A DNA stretch of 64,000 nucleotides from Cellulomonas sp. (GTDB taxonomy: Bacteria > Actinomycetota > Actinomycetes > Actinomycetales > Cellulomonadaceae): assembly GCF_017744555.1 (NCBI RefSeq), contig NZ_JAGIBD010000010.1, forward strand, positions 56,148-120,147. The letters run 5' to 3'. The notes beneath the pieces are model-generated. The model saw only the letters and a program-made list of their open reading frames with translations. It ran no database searches and had not been told where the DNA came from. The first letter of the stretch is position 1. Every line of letters begins with the position of its first letter. Positions 47,202 to 58,261 of the stretch are shown here, one piece after another. The translations under genes and the position numbers were made by a program.

Positions 47202-48559
47202 GCACGATCCCCGGCGAGCCCTGGTCCCGGGGCGTCGCACGGGCCGACGACGGCACCGTGTCGGTCGGCGGTGTGGACGTGCACACGCTCGCGGCAACCC
47301 ACGGCACACCGGCGTACGTGCTCGACGAGGCCGACCTGCGCTCGCGCGCGACGGCCTACCGGCGCGCGTTCGAGACAGCGTTCGCCGAGGTCGGCGCGGG
47401 CGTCGACGTGTACTACGCGGGTAAGGCGTTCCTGTCGGTCGCGGTCGCCCGCTGGGTGCACGAGGAGGGCCTGCGGGTCGACACCGCCTCGGGCGGCGAG
47501 CTCGCCGTCGCGCTGCGGGCCGGCGTCCCGGGTGCGCACATCGGGCTGCACGGCAACAACAAGTCGGACGACGAGCTCGCGGCGGCGCTCGACGCGGGCG
47601 TCGGCCGGATCATCGTCGACTCGCTCGTCGAGATCGACCGCCTCGCGGACCTCGTGAAGCGCCGCGGGGGAGACCCCGCACCCGTGATGGTGCGCGTGAC
47701 GACAGGTGTGCACGCCGGCGGGCACGAGTACATCTCGACGGCGCACGAGGACCAGAAGTTCGGGCTGTCCCTGGCGGCCGACGAGGGCGCGGACAGCCCG
47801 GCGGTGACCGCGCTGCTCGCGGTGCTGGCCCGCCCCGAGCTGCACCTGCTCGGCATCCACTCGCACATCGGCTCGCAGATCCTCGACCCGTCCGGGTTCG
47901 AGGTGGCCGCCCGCGCGGTCCTCACGCTGCGCGCGCACCTCGCGGAACGCACGGGCGTGCTGGTCGACGAGGTCGACCTGGGCGGCGGGTACGGCATCGC
48001 CTACCTGCCCGGTGAGGTCGCGCTCGACCCGGACCGGATCGCCAAGGACGTGGCCGGGTCGGTCGCGGCGGCCGCCGCGGAGCTCGGCACCGCGCTGCCG
48101 CGGTTCTCGATCGAGCCCGGTCGCGCGATCGTCGGGCCTGCCGGGCTCACGCTCTACACGGTCGGCACGGTCAAGCCCGTGCGGCTGGACGACGGGCGCG
48201 TGCGCACGTACGTCTCGGTCGACGGCGGCATGAGCGACAACATCCGACCGGCGCTGTACGGCGCGCAGTACCACGCGGAGATCGTCGGCCGGGTGTCGAC
48301 CGCGGAGCCCGTGCTGGCGCGCGTGGTCGGTAAGCACTGCGAGAGCGGCGACATCGTGGTCCACGAGGTGCAGCTCCCGGGCGACGTGCGCGCGGGCGAC
48401 CTGCTCGCCGTGCCCGCGACGGGCGCGTACGGCCGGTCGATGGCGTCGAACTACAACCTGCTGACGCGCCCCCCGGTGGTCGCGGTGCGGGACGGGGCGT
48501 CGCGGGTGCTGGTCCGCCGCGAGACGGTCGACGACCTGCTCGCGCTCGACGCGGGCTGA
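47198..48559 (+). CDS. lysA: Diaminopimelate decarboxylase
   Basis: GTG 47198; [35 protein letters not shown]...[10 protein letters not shown]...[13 protein letters not shown]. Confidence 0.95.
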   Translation: MSTIPGEPWSRGVARADDGTVSVGGVDVHTLAATHGTPAYVLDEADLRSRATAYRRAFETAFAEVGAGVDVYYAGKAFLSVAVARWVHEEGLRVDTASGGELAVALRAGVPGAHIGLHGNNKSDDELAAALDAGVGRIIVDSLVEIDRLADLVKRRGGDPAPVMVRVTTGVHAGGHEYISTAHEDQKFGLSLAADEGADSPAVTALLAVLARPELHLLGIHSHIGSQILDPSGFEVAARAVLTLRAHLAERTGVLVDEVDLGGGYGIAYLPGEVALDPDRIAKDVAGSVAAAAAELGTALPRFSIEPGRAIVGPAGLTLYTVGTVKPVRLDDGRVRTYVSVDGGMSDNIRPALYGAQYHAEIVGRVSTAEPVLARVVGKHCESGDIVVHEVQLPGDVRAGDLLAVPATGAYGRSMASNYNLLTRPPVVAVRDGASRVLVRRETVDDLLALDAG

Positions 48560-48704
48560 CCTCCAGCCGTCCACAGGACCGCGTCGCGTCGAGGCGCTCC
48601 CACAGGGCGGACCGCGCGGCCCACCACGTGGACGGCACCCCTATCCTGGGGGCGCCCGCCCCGGGATCGTCGGGGACGGTGCCCGAACCCGTCTGGAGGC
48701 AGCC

Positions 48705-50051
48705 GTGTCTGCGCCCTCGTCCGCCGACGTCCGCCCGGCCCTGCGCGTCGCCGTCCTGGGGTGCGGCGTCGTCGGCACGGAGGTCGTCCGGCTGCTCACG
48801 ACGCAGGCCGACGACCTGGCCTCCCGGGTCGGTGCCCCGCTCGAGCTCGTCGGGGTCGCGGTCCGCGACGTCGACGCACCGCGCGACCCGGTCGTCGACC
48901 GTGCGCTGCTGACCACCGACGCCGAGGGCCTCGTCGCGAAGGCGGACGTCGTCGTCGAGCTCATGGGGGGCCTCGAGCCCGCGAAGGGCCTGCTGCTGCG
49001 GGCCATCGAGCACGGCGCCTCCGTCGTCACCGCCAACAAGGCGCTGCTCGCGCAGGACGGCCCGGTGCTGTACGCCGCCGCCGACGCGGCCGGTGTCGAC
49101 CTGTACTTCGAGGCCGCCGTCGCGGGCGCCATCCCGATCGTCCGCCCGGTGCGCGAGTCGCTCGCCGGCGACCACGTCCGCCGCGTGCTCGGCATCGTCA
49201 ACGGCACCACCAACTACGTGCTCGACAAGATGGCCACCGAGGGCCTCGACCTCGAGCAGGCCGTCAAGGAGGCCCAGTCGCTCGGCTACGCCGAGGCCGA
49301 CCCGACGGCCGACGTCGAGGGCTACGACGCCGCCGCGAAGGCAGCCATCCTCGCGTCGCTCGCGTTCCACACGCGCGTCTCGATCGACGACGTCGACCGC
49401 GAGGGCATCACGTCGCTCACCGCCGACGACGTCGCGTGGGCCGAGCGCACGGGCTACGTCCTCAAGCTGCTCGCGATCGCCGAGCGCGGCGAGTCGCGCG
49501 CCGACGACGGCACCGTCACCGCCGGGGTCCAGGTCCGCGTGCACCCCGCGCTCGTGCCGGCCGCGCACCCGCTCGCCGGTGTGCGCGGCGCGTTCAACGC
49601 GGTGTTCGTCGAGGCCGACGCGGCCGGCGAGCTCATGTTCTACGGGCGCGGCGCGGGCGGGCAGCCGACGGCGTCCGCCGTGCTGGGCGACGTCGTCTCG
49701 GTCGCCCGGCACCGCGTGCTCGGCGGGCGTGGACCGGTCGAGTCGTCGTACGCGGCGCTCCCGGTGCTGCCCGCCGCCGCGGCGCGCACCCGCTACCAGA
49801 TGCGCCTCGAGGTCGCCGACCGCCCGGGTGTCCTCGCGCAGGTCGCCGCGGTCCTCGCCGGCCGCGAGGTGTCGATCGAGTCGGTCCGGCAGACGCCCAA
49901 GGGCGACGGCAAGGTCGTGACCGACCTCGCCATGCTCGTCATCACCACGCACACCGCCACCGAGCACGCGCTGCGCAGCACGGTCGAGGCCCTCGAGGCC
50001 CTCGACGTGGTGCGTCGGGTCGTGTCCGTCCTGAGAGTCGAAGGAGCCTGA
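48705..50051 (+). CDS. hom: Homoserine dehydrogenase
   Basis: 448 aa; [17 protein letters not shown]...[13 protein letters not shown]...[15 protein letters not shown]-terminal ACT domain. Confidence 0.95.
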   Translation: MSAPSSADVRPALRVAVLGCGVVGTEVVRLLTTQADDLASRVGAPLELVGVAVRDVDAPRDPVVDRALLTTDAEGLVAKADVVVELMGGLEPAKGLLLRAIEHGASVVTANKALLAQDGPVLYAAADAAGVDLYFEAAVAGAIPIVRPVRESLAGDHVRRVLGIVNGTTNYVLDKMATEGLDLEQAVKEAQSLGYAEADPTADVEGYDAAAKAAILASLAFHTRVSIDDVDREGITSLTADDVAWAERTGYVLKLLAIAERGESRADDGTVTAGVQVRVHPALVPAAHPLAGVRGAFNAVFVEADAAGELMFYGRGAGGQPTASAVLGDVVSVARHRVLGGRGPVESSYAALPVLPAAAARTRYQMRLEVADRPGVLAQVAAVLAGREVSIESVRQTPKGDGKVVTDLAMLVITTHTATEHALRSTVEALEALDVVRRVVSVLRVEGA

Positions 50052-51142
50052 TGGCCCACCAGTGGCGCGGGATCATCGCCGAGTACGCCGACCGCCTGCC
50101 CGCGCACGTGCAGGAGACTGTCGTCACGCTGGGAGAGGGCGGCACGCCGCTCGTCCCGGCGCCGGTGCTGTCGGACCGCACGGGCGCCGAGGTGTTCGTC
50201 AAGGTCGAGGGCATGAACCCGACGGGCTCGTTCAAGGACCGCGGCATGACGTCGGCGATCTCCGCCGCCGCAGGCCGGGGCGCGAAGGCCGTGGTCTGCG
50301 CGTCCACCGGCAACACCTCCGCGAGCGCGGCGGCGTACGCGACGCGTGCGGGGATGGTCTGCGCGGTGCTCGTGCCGGACGGCAAGATCGCGATGGGCAA
50401 GCTCAGCCAGGCCATCGCGCACGGCGCCCGGCTCCTGCAGGTCGACGGCAACTTCGACGCGTGCCTCGTGGCCGCCCGCAAGCTCGCCGAGGCGTACCCG
50501 GTCGAGCTCGTGAACTCGGTCAACCCCGACCGCATCGAGGGCCAGAAGACGGCGTCGTTCGAGATCGTCGACGCGCTCGGCGACGCGCCGGACATCCACG
50601 TCCTGCCGGTCGGCAACGCGGGCAACATCACCGCGTACTGGAAGGGCTACCGCGAGTACGCGGGTCTCGACGCCGGTGCGGCGCACGCCGCCGTCGCCAC
50701 CAGGACGCCGATCATGTGGGGCTTCCAGGCCGCGGGCGCCGCCCCGATCGTCGCGGGCTACCCGATCGACGACCCGGAGACCATCGCGACGGCCATCCGC
50801 ATCGGCAACCCGGCGTCCTGGGCGCAGGCCGAGGACGCGCGCGACACGTCGGGCGGCCTCATCGAGGCGGTCTCCGACGAGCAGATCCTCGCCGCGCACC
50901 GCGTGCTGTCGGCGGAGGTCGGCGTGTTCGTCGAGCCGGCCTCGGCCGCGGGCGTCGCGGGGCTGCTCGCGCTGGCCGACGCGGGCCGGGTCCCGCAGGG
51001 TGCGCGCATCGTCATCACGGTCACGGGGCACGGCCTCAAGGACCCGCAGTGGGCGCTGCGCACGCCGGACGGCAGCGACGTGCAGCCCGTCCGGGTCTCG
51101 GCGGACGTCGTGTCCATCGCGTCCGCGCTCGGCCTGGACTGA
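50051..51142 (+). CDS. thrC: Threonine synthase
   Basis: [17 protein letters not shown]...[48 protein letters not shown]. Confidence 0.95.
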   Translation: MAHQWRGIIAEYADRLPAHVQETVVTLGEGGTPLVPAPVLSDRTGAEVFVKVEGMNPTGSFKDRGMTSAISAAAGRGAKAVVCASTGNTSASAAAYATRAGMVCAVLVPDGKIAMGKLSQAIAHGARLLQVDGNFDACLVAARKLAEAYPVELVNSVNPDRIEGQKTASFEIVDALGDAPDIHVLPVGNAGNITAYWKGYREYAGLDAGAAHAAVATRTPIMWGFQAAGAAPIVAGYPIDDPETIATAIRIGNPASWAQAEDARDTSGGLIEAVSDEQILAAHRVLSAEVGVFVEPASAAGVAGLLALADAGRVPQGARIVITVTGHGLKDPQWALRTPDGSDVQPVRVSADVVSIASALGLD

Positions 51143-51147
51143 CGGCC

Positions 51148-52131
51148 GTGCGCCTGGGGGCGGACCAGGTCCGCGTGCGGGTCCCCGCGACGAGCGCCAA
51201 CCTCGGCCCCGGCTTCGACGCGCTCGGCGTCGCCCTGGGCCTGCACGACGAGCTCGAGGTCCGGGCGCTCGGCACCGCGGGCGTCACGGTCGAGGTGACC
51301 GGCGAGGGTGCGGGCGAGGTGCCCGACGACGAGTCGCACCTCGTGGTGCAGGCGCTGCGCGCGGCGCTCGACCACGTCGGCGCCCCGCAGACCGGCCTGC
51401 ACCTGGTGTGCCGCAACCGCATCCCGCACGGTCGCGGCCTCGGGTCGTCCGCCGCGGCGGTGGTCGCGGGCATCGTCGCGGCGCGCGAGCTGGTCGCCGA
51501 GCCGGAGGCGCTGCCCGACGAGACGGTCCTCGCCCTCGCGACCGCGATGGAGGGCCACCCCGACAACGCCGCCCCCGCGATCCTCGGCGGCGCGACGGTC
51601 GCCTGGACCGAGACCGGGACGGGCACGGTCCGCGCGAGCCGGATCGCCGTGCACCCGGACGTCGTCCCCGTCGCGGTGGTCCCGTCCGTCCAGCTCTCGA
51701 CGAAGGCGGCGCGGGGCGTGCTGCCCCGGACCGTCCCGCACGTCGACGCCGCGTTCCAGGCCGGCCGGGCGGCGTTGCTCGTCCAGGCGCTGGGCTCGGA
51801 CCCGTCGCTGCTGCTCGCGGGCACCGAGGACCGGTTGCACCAGGAGTACCGCCGCTCGGTCATGCACGACTCGATGGCGCTCGTCGACGCGCTGCGGGCC
51901 CGCGGCGTCGCGGCGGTCGTGTCCGGTGCCGGCCCGACGGTCCTCGCGCTCGCCCGCCGGCTCGGCGGCGCCCCCGGCGCGGACGGCGTCCCCCGCACCG
52001 ACGCGGACGCCGCGCTCGAGGCGGCGTTCGGCGGCGCGATGGGCGGCTGGCGCATCCTGCCGCTGACCGTGGACACCCTCGGGGCAACGGGTGAGCGGGT
52101 CGGCGCGGCGGCGCGACGGCCGATCGGGTGA
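51148..52131 (+). CDS. thrB: Homoserine kinase
   Basis: VRVPATSANLGPGFDALGVALGLHDELEVRA...IPHGRGLGSSAAAVVAGI. Confidence 0.95.
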   Translation: MRLGADQVRVRVPATSANLGPGFDALGVALGLHDELEVRALGTAGVTVEVTGEGAGEVPDDESHLVVQALRAALDHVGAPQTGLHLVCRNRIPHGRGLGSSAAAVVAGIVAARELVAEPEALPDETVLALATAMEGHPDNAAPAILGGATVAWTETGTGTVRASRIAVHPDVVPVAVVPSVQLSTKAARGVLPRTVPHVDAAFQAGRAALLVQALGSDPSLLLAGTEDRLHQEYRRSVMHDSMALVDALRARGVAAVVSGAGPTVLALARRLGGAPGADGVPRTDADAALEAAFGGAMGGWRILPLTVDTLGATGERVGAAARRPIG

Positions 52132-52176
52132 ATGCCGTTCGGGCCCGTCAGGCGCCCAGGAGGAGCGACCGACAGT

Positions 52177-52182
52177 GGTAGC
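52177..52182 (+). promoter_or_regulatory. Possible -10 element of the rho leader transcript
   Basis: TAGCAT in gacagtggTAGCATcgacg, about 226 bp upstream of rho. Confidence 0.4.
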
Positions 52183-52288
52183 ATCGACGCGTTCCCCGGA
52201 TTTCGTCCTCCGGGTCTCCCGCGCCGTCAAGAGCCCGGGTGTCCAGCACGAGTCGACGGTCCGGGAACAATCCAGCCCACGCGCGCAG

Positions 52289-52411
52289 ATGTCGCAGACG
52301 TCGTCGTACGCCGCGCGTGCCAGCTCGTTCCGGTCAGAGCGACCGGACGCAGGCCGAACCCCCGTCCCCGCGGGGCGTCGGCCCATCGACGAGGGGAAGG
52401 GTCCTTCGTGA
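52289..52411 (+). CDS. Putative 40-aa leader ORF translationally coupled to rho
   Basis: MSQTSSYAARASSFRSERPDAGRTPVPAGRRPIDEGKGPS*; TGA overlaps rho start (GTGA at 52408-52411). Confidence 0.4.
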   Translation: MSQTSSYAARASSFRSERPDAGRTPVPAGRRPIDEGKGPS

Positions 52412-54357
52412 CAGACACCATCGATCCCGCCGTGAGCCCCACCGGCGGATCAGCTCGTGGCGCCTCCATCTCCGCGCTGCGCCTGCCCGAGCTGCAGGCG
52501 CTCGCGTCCGAGCTGGGCGTCAAGGGCACCTCCAAGATGCGCAAGGGTGACCTCGTGGAGGCCATCTCGGCCGCCCGCGCCGGCTCCCGGCCGCACGCGC
52601 TGGAGCCGCGTCGCACGGAGACGGTCGCCGTCGCCGAGCCGCCGGCCCGCGCGCGCCGGGAGCGCCCCGCGCGGGTCGCGGCGACCACGACCGAGGCCCC
52701 CGAGGCGGACGCGCGCACCGAGTCGGAGCGCGCTCCGCGCACGGACGCACTCGCGGGCCTCGAGGCCGCGCTCGACGCGCGCCTGGCCCCCGCAGAGCCG
52801 CGCGAGGACCGTGCGAGCCGTGCGGCCGAGGCCGTCGGCGCCGTGACGGGCGAGCGTCGCTCGCGTCGCGCGGGCCGCGGCCAGGGTGCCCCGGCGGACG
52901 ACACAGACGCCCACGCGTCCCAGGCCCAGCAGGGTCAGCAGGAGGGCCAGCCCCGCCAGCAGCGCGGCGACCAGCGCCCCGACCAGCGTGGCGAGCAGCA
53001 GGGCGGTCAGCAGAACCGTCAGCAGCAGGGCACGCAGACGGCGCCGCGCAGCGGCGACCAGGCGGGCCTCGACGACGAGGAGCGCGGCGGCCGCCGTCGT
53101 CGTTCGCGCGACCGCTACCGCGACCGTGACCGCAAGCGCGGCCGCGGACGCACGGGCACCCCGGACGTGGCGGGCCTCGACGAGATCGAGGTCACCGACG
53201 ACGACGTCCTGCTGCCCGTCGCGGGCATTCTCGACGTGCTCGACAGCTACGCGTTCGTCCGGACGTCCGGCTACCTGCCGGGCCCGAACGACGTGTACGT
53301 CTCGCTCGGCCAGGTGAAGAAGTCGGGCCTGCGCCGCGGCGACGCGATCACGGGCGCCGTCCGGCAGCCCCGCGAGGGCGAGCAGCAGCCCGCCCCGCAG
53401 GGCAACCGGCCGAACAAGTTCAACGCGCTCGTGCGGCTCGACACCATCAACGGCATGACGCCCGAGGAGGCCCGCGGCCGCGCGGAGTTCACGAAGCTGA
53501 CGCCGCTGTACCCGCAGGACCGCCTCCGCCTGGAGTACGAGCCCACGCGCATCACCCCGCGCGTGATCGACATCGTGGCGCCCATCGGCAAGGGCCAGCG
53601 CGGCCTCATCGTCGCGCCGCCCAAGGCGGGCAAGACGATCATCATGCAGCAGATCGCGAACGCGATCACCGCGAACAACCCCGAGGTCCACCTCATGGTC
53701 GTGCTCGTCGACGAGCGCCCCGAGGAGGTCACGGACATGGAGCGCACGGTGAAGGGCGAGGTCATCGCCTCGACCTTCGACCGGCCCGCCTCCGACCACA
53801 CCATCGTCGCGGAGCTCGCGATCGAGCGCGCCAAGCGGCTCGTCGAGCTGGGGCAGGACGTCGTGGTGCTCCTCGACTCGCTCACGCGCCTGTCGCGGGC
53901 GTACAACCTGGCGGCCCCGGCGTCGGGGCGCATCCTCTCCGGTGGTGTCGACGCGTCCGCGCTGTACCCGCCGAAGCGGTTCTTCGGTGCCGCGCGCAAC
54001 ATCGAGAACGGCGGCTCGCTCACGATCCTCGCCTCGGCGCTCGTCGAGACCGGCTCCAAGATGGACGAGGTCATCTTCGAGGAGTTCAAGGGCACCGGGA
54101 ACATGGAGCTGCGACTGTCCCGGTCGCTCGCCGACAAGCGGATCTTCCCGGCGGTCGACGTCAACGCGTCGGGCACGCGCCGCGAGGAGATCCTCATGGC
54201 GAACGACGAGCTGAAGATCATCTACAAGCTCCGCCGCGTCATGGGCGCCCTCGACCAGCAGCAGGCCATCGAGCTGCTGCTCGGCAAGCTGCGTGACACG
54301 AAGTCGAACGTCGAGTTCCTGCTCCAGGTGCAGAAGACGACGCCCGGCCAGGACTGA
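52408..54357 (+). CDS. rho: Transcription termination factor Rho with long low-complexity N-terminal insertion
   Basis: GTG 52408; Rho_N (LRLPELQALASELGVKGTSKMRKGDLVEAI), IAPPKAGKT..., LLDSLTRLSRAYN; Q/R/G-rich segment between. Confidence 0.96.
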   Translation: MTDTIDPAVSPTGGSARGASISALRLPELQALASELGVKGTSKMRKGDLVEAISAARAGSRPHALEPRRTETVAVAEPPARARRERPARVAATTTEAPEADARTESERAPRTDALAGLEAALDARLAPAEPREDRASRAAEAVGAVTGERRSRRAGRGQGAPADDTDAHASQAQQGQQEGQPRQQRGDQRPDQRGEQQGGQQNRQQQGTQTAPRSGDQAGLDDEERGGRRRRSRDRYRDRDRKRGRGRTGTPDVAGLDEIEVTDDDVLLPVAGILDVLDSYAFVRTSGYLPGPNDVYVSLGQVKKSGLRRGDAITGAVRQPREGEQQPAPQGNRPNKFNALVRLDTINGMTPEEARGRAEFTKLTPLYPQDRLRLEYEPTRITPRVIDIVAPIGKGQRGLIVAPPKAGKTIIMQQIANAITANNPEVHLMVVLVDERPEEVTDMERTVKGEVIASTFDRPASDHTIVAELAIERAKRLVELGQDVVVLLDSLTRLSRAYNLAAPASGRILSGGVDASALYPPKRFFGAARNIENGGSLTILASALVETGSKMDEVIFEEFKGTGNMELRLSRSLADKRIFPAVDVNASGTRREEILMANDELKIIYKLRRVMGALDQQQAIELLLGKLRDTKSNVEFLLQVQKTTPGQD

Positions 54358-54374
54358 CAACGCCCGTCCGGCGG

Positions 54375-54408
54375 ACGGCCCCGCACTCCTCGTGGAGTGC
54401 GGGGCCGT
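54375..54408 (+). terminator. Strong hairpin downstream of rho
   Basis: ACGGCCCCGCACTCC-tcgt-GGAGTGCGGGGCCGT, perfect 15-bp stem. Confidence 0.8.
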
Positions 54409-54509
54409 CGTCGCTCCCGGCGAAGGGTCCGACGTCGCCGTGACGCCACGCGGACGTCGGGGCGCGGTGTTCAGCGACCGTGTGGCCGGTCCTGCAGGGG
54501 CGAGCGGCG

Positions 54510-55661
54510 TCAGACGGCGTCGCTGACGGTCTGCCCGTCGAGGTACTCGCGGCACGTCGCGCCGACCTGCTCCCACCGCCAGTCCCGCACCACGCGCTCA
54601 CGGCCGAGGGCGCCCATGGCACGGGCGCGCGCCGGGTCGGTGAGCAGGTCGCAGAGCCGGGCGGCGATCTCGGCGGTGTCGGTCGGGTCGACGACGAACC
54701 CGGTGACGCCGTCGTCCACCGCGTCGGGCGCGCCACCGCTGCGGCCCACGAGCACGGGCTTGCCGCACGCCGCCGCCTCGAGGAACACGATGCCGAGGCC
54801 CTCGGGCTCGAGGCCGTGCAGCCGCGTCCGTGACGGCATCGCGAAGACGTCGCCGGCGTCGAAGTACGGCGGCATGTCCTTCCACGCGCGCGCTCCCACG
54901 AACGTCACGGCGTCGTCGAGCCCGAGCGTCCGGACCCGGTGCTCGAGAGTGCGCCGGTGCGGGCCGTCGCCGACCACGAGCAGCCGGGCGTCGGGGACCA
55001 CCGCGCGCACGGCGGGCCACGCCTCGACGAGCATGTCCTGGCCCTTGCGCTCGACGAGGCGGGACGCAGTCACGACCAGCGGGACGCCAGGGTCGAGACC
55101 GAGCCCCGCGCGGACCTCGGCGCCGCCGCAGCCCGGGTGGAACCGGTCGGGGTCGACCCCAGGCGCGAGGCGGCGCTGCTTGGCGCGGCCGGCCGGCGAC
55201 AGCGCGCGCCCGATCTCGTCGCGGCACCAGTCGGAGATGTAGGTGAGGTCGTCGACCTCGTCGCCGATGCGGCGCAGGAGCCGCCGGGTCACGGGCATCC
55301 GGGCCCACCACACCTCGTGGCCGTGCGTGAGCGCGACGATGCGCTGTGCGCCGGCCGCCCGCAGCGCGGGGGCGAGGAGGCCGAGCGGGGCCGACGCCCC
55401 GAACAGCACGCGGTCGCACCCGTGCTCGCGGAACGCGGCCACGACGTCGCGACGCACGCGGCGGGTGGGCAGGAGCGTCGTCGCCCGGTCCCGGACCACG
55501 GGGTAGGCGAGCTCCGCGTCGTACGCGGCGTCGCCGGGCATGGACGCGGTGTAGACGACGACCTCGCCGGGCGGGAAGAGGTCGCTCAGCGCGGCCACGA
55601 ACGCCTCGATGCCGCCTTGCCGGGTGGGGAAGTCGTTGGTGACGACGAGCGTCCTGGGCAA
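54510..55661 (-). CDS. GT4 glycosyltransferase (PimB-like alpha-mannosyltransferase)
   Basis: [40 protein letters not shown]...[18 protein letters not shown]...[25 protein letters not shown] 55661 with GGAGGA upstream, or ATG 55694. Confidence 0.85.
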   Translation of the reverse strand: MPRTLVVTNDFPTRQGGIEAFVAALSDLFPPGEVVVYTASMPGDAAYDAELAYPVVRDRATTLLPTRRVRRDVVAAFREHGCDRVLFGASAPLGLLAPALRAAGAQRIVALTHGHEVWWARMPVTRRLLRRIGDEVDDLTYISDWCRDEIGRALSPAGRAKQRRLAPGVDPDRFHPGCGGAEVRAGLGLDPGVPLVVTASRLVERKGQDMLVEAWPAVRAVVPDARLLVVGDGPHRRTLEHRVRTLGLDDAVTFVGARAWKDMPPYFDAGDVFAMPSRTRLHGLEPEGLGIVFLEAAACGKPVLVGRSGGAPDAVDDGVTGFVVDPTDTAEIAARLCDLLTDPARARAMGALGRERVVRDWRWEQVGATCREYLDGQTVSDAV

Positions 55662-55677
55662 GCGGTCCTCCGGGGCA

Positions 55678-55694
55678 ATGATCGGTCCGATCAT
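55678..55694. promoter_or_regulatory. Perfect palindrome at 5' end of the PimB-like gene
   Basis: ATGATCGG-T-CCGATCAT. Confidence 0.45.
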
Positions 55695-55868
55695 CGTAGG
55701 ACCGGCGGGACGGGCACCGCGCCGGTCCGAGGTCCCGGGCGACCGGGCTGGCCGACCGGGAAGATTTCTGGCTGGCGAACCGTTCTGGCACAATGTTCTG
55801 CTGGTCTGCGGTTCACCTGCGCGCGCTCGCGTGCGGGACCCGGGGACACCCCCAGCGAGGAGAATCCC

Positions 55869-56084
55869 GTGAAGTCTGACATCCACCCGGAGTACGTGGT
55901 CACCGAGGTCACGTGCACCTGCGGCAACTCGTTCGTCACGCGTTCCACCGTGACGAGCGGCAAGATCCACGCCGACGTCTGCAGCGCCTGCCACCCGTTC
56001 TACACGGGCAAGCAGAAGATCCTCGACACCGGTGGCCGCGTGGCCCGGTTCGAGGCGCGGTACGGCAAGAAGCCGGCCAACTAG
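55869..56084 (+). CDS. rpmE: Ribosomal protein L31, zinc-ribbon (C+) type
   Basis: [71 protein letters not shown]. Confidence 0.96.
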   Translation: MKSDIHPEYVVTEVTCTCGNSFVTRSTVTSGKIHADVCSACHPFYTGKQKILDTGGRVARFEARYGKKPAN

Positions 56085-56092
56085 CACCCTCG

Positions 56093-56156
56093 CAGCGCCG
56101 GTGCCCGGCGCGGACGACTGCCCTCCATGGCAGTGTCCGCGTGGGCACCGGCGCTG
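56093..56156 (+). terminator. Long nested hairpin between rpmE and prfA
   Basis: CAGCGCCGGTGCCC...GGGCACCGGCGCTG outer stem with inner CGCGGAC-g-ACTGCC/GGCAGT-GTCCGCG stem. Confidence 0.75.
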
Positions 56157-56213
56157 TGTCGTTGTCAGGGCCGTCCCGACGGGACGGCATCCCCGGTGCA
56201 GCCAGGAGACCCC

Positions 56214-57308
56214 ATGAGCGACGCGTTCGCCGCCGCCGAGCCGCTGCTCGCCGAGCACGCCGAGATCGAGGCGCAGCTCGCCGACCCCGGGGTCCACGCG
56301 GACGCCGCCCGGGCGCGCCGCCTCGGCCGCCGCTACGCCGAGCTGGGCCGTGTCGCGCAGGCCTACCGCGCCTGGCGCGCCGCCACGGACGACGCCGAGG
56401 CGGCCCAGGAGCTCGCCGAGGTCGACGAGTCCTTCGCGGCCGAGCTCCCGGCGCTGCGCGAAGCCGCCGACGCCGCCGCTGCCCGGCTGCGCAACGTGCT
56501 GATCCCGCGCGACCCCGACGACGCGCGCGACGTGATCCTCGAGATCAAGGCCGGCGAGGGCGGCGAGGAGTCGGCCCTGTTCGCCGGCGACCTGCTGCGG
56601 ATGTACACCCGGTACGCCGAGCGGATGGGCTGGTCGACGCAGGTCCTCGAGGCCACGGAGTCCGACCTCGGCGGGTTCAAGGACGTCCAGGTCGCCGTCA
56701 AGTCGCGCGGCGCGGCCGCGCCCGAGGACGGCGTGTGGGCGCACCTGAAGTACGAGGGCGGCGTGCACCGCGTCCAGCGTGTCCCCGTCACCGAGTCGCA
56801 GGGCCGCATCCACACGTCGGCCGCCGGCGTGCTCGTCTTCCCGGAGGCCGAGGACGAGGGCGAGGTCGAGATCGACCCCAACGACCTGCGGATCGACGTC
56901 TACCGGTCGTCCGGCCCAGGCGGCCAGTCCGTCAACACCACGGACTCCGCGGTCCGCATCACGCACGTGCCGACCGGCATCGTCGTCTCGATGCAGAACG
57001 AGAAGTCGCAGCTGCAGAACCGCGAGCAGGCGATGCGGGTGCTGCGTGCGCGGCTGCTCGCCGCCCGGCAGGAGGAGGCGGCCGCCGCGGCGAGCGAGGC
57101 CCGGCGCAGCCAGGTCCGGACCGTCGACCGCTCCGAGCGGATCCGCACCTACAACTTCCCCGAGAACCGGATCGCCGACCACCGCACCGGCTACAAGGCG
57201 TACAACCTCGACACCGTGCTCTCGGGCGAGCTCGGGCCGGTCGTGCAGTCGGCGGTCGACGCGGACGAGGCGGCCCGCCTGGCGGCGGCCGCGGGGACCG
57301 CGGAGTGA
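56214..57308 (+). CDS. prfA: Peptide chain release factor 1
   Basis: [21 protein letters not shown]...[43 protein letters not shown] (GGQ). Confidence 0.96.
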   Translation: MSDAFAAAEPLLAEHAEIEAQLADPGVHADAARARRLGRRYAELGRVAQAYRAWRAATDDAEAAQELAEVDESFAAELPALREAADAAAARLRNVLIPRDPDDARDVILEIKAGEGGEESALFAGDLLRMYTRYAERMGWSTQVLEATESDLGGFKDVQVAVKSRGAAAPEDGVWAHLKYEGGVHRVQRVPVTESQGRIHTSAAGVLVFPEAEDEGEVEIDPNDLRIDVYRSSGPGGQSVNTTDSAVRITHVPTGIVVSMQNEKSQLQNREQAMRVLRARLLAARQEEAAAAASEARRSQVRTVDRSERIRTYNFPENRIADHRTGYKAYNLDTVLSGELGPVVQSAVDADEAARLAAAAGTAE

Positions 57309-58261
57309 GCACCGCGGCAGCCCGGCGGCCCGAGCCGGGGCTGCGCGCGCTCGTGGAGGGTGCGGCACGCGTGCTCGACGAGGCCGGCGTCGCGTCCCCG
57401 CGCCGCGACGCGACGGCCCTGGCCGCGTACGCGCTCGGCGTCGAACGGCTCGAGCTCGTGCTCCCGCCGCCCGTCCCTGCGGGGTTCGCCGATCGGTACG
57501 CGCAGCTCGTCGAGCGCCGTCGGCTGCGCGAGCCCCTGCAGCACATCACCGGCTCGACCGGGTTCCGCTACCTGACGATGTACGTCGAGCCCGGCGTCTT
57601 CGTGCCGCGGCCCGAGACCGAGCAGGTCGCGCAGGTCGCGGTCGACGAGGCTGCGCGGCTCGCCGCAGAGGGCCGCGCGCCGGTCGTCGTCGACCTGTGC
57701 TGCGGTGCCGGCGGCATCGCCGTCGCGGTCGCGACCGAGGTGCCGACGGCCACGGTCGCGGCGGTCGACGCCGCACCGGCCGCGGTCGCTCTGACCCGCC
57801 GCAACGCGGACGCCAACGGAGCACCGGGTGTGCGGGTCGAGCTCGGCGACGTGCGCGACGCGGCGCTGCTCGCCGACCTCGACGGCCGCGTCGACGTCCT
57901 GGTGTCGAACCCGCCCTACATCCCGCCGGACGCCGTGCCGGTCGACCCCGAGGTGCGCGACCACGACCCCGACCTCGCGCTCTACGGCGGCGGCGCCGAC
58001 GGGCTCGAGATCCCGCGCGCGGTGATCGCGGCGGCCGTCCGGCTGCTCGTCCCCGGCGGGCTGCTCGTGATGGAGCACGCCGAGGTCCAGGACGCCGCGG
58101 CACGGCGGGACGCCGACGCGACCGGTGCGTTCGCCGACGTCCACACCCGACCCGACCTCACGGGTCGGCCCCGCATGCTCGTCGCGCGGCTCGCGCACCC
58201 CGGCGCTCCCGGCAGGTCCGGCGAGTCGCCCACCGACACCGTGGGAGGATCGCAGGCGTGA
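57305..58261 (+). CDS. prmC: Release factor glutamine methyltransferase
   Basis: [30 protein letters not shown]...[11 protein letters not shown] (NPPY). Confidence 0.94.
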   Translation: MSTAAARRPEPGLRALVEGAARVLDEAGVASPRRDATALAAYALGVERLELVLPPPVPAGFADRYAQLVERRRLREPLQHITGSTGFRYLTMYVEPGVFVPRPETEQVAQVAVDEAARLAAEGRAPVVVDLCCGAGGIAVAVATEVPTATVAAVDAAPAAVALTRRNADANGAPGVRVELGDVRDAALLADLDGRVDVLVSNPPYIPPDAVPVDPEVRDHDPDLALYGGGADGLEIPRAVIAAAVRLLVPGGLLVMEHAEVQDAAARRDADATGAFADVHTRPDLTGRPRMLVARLAHPGAPGRSGESPTDTVGGSQA

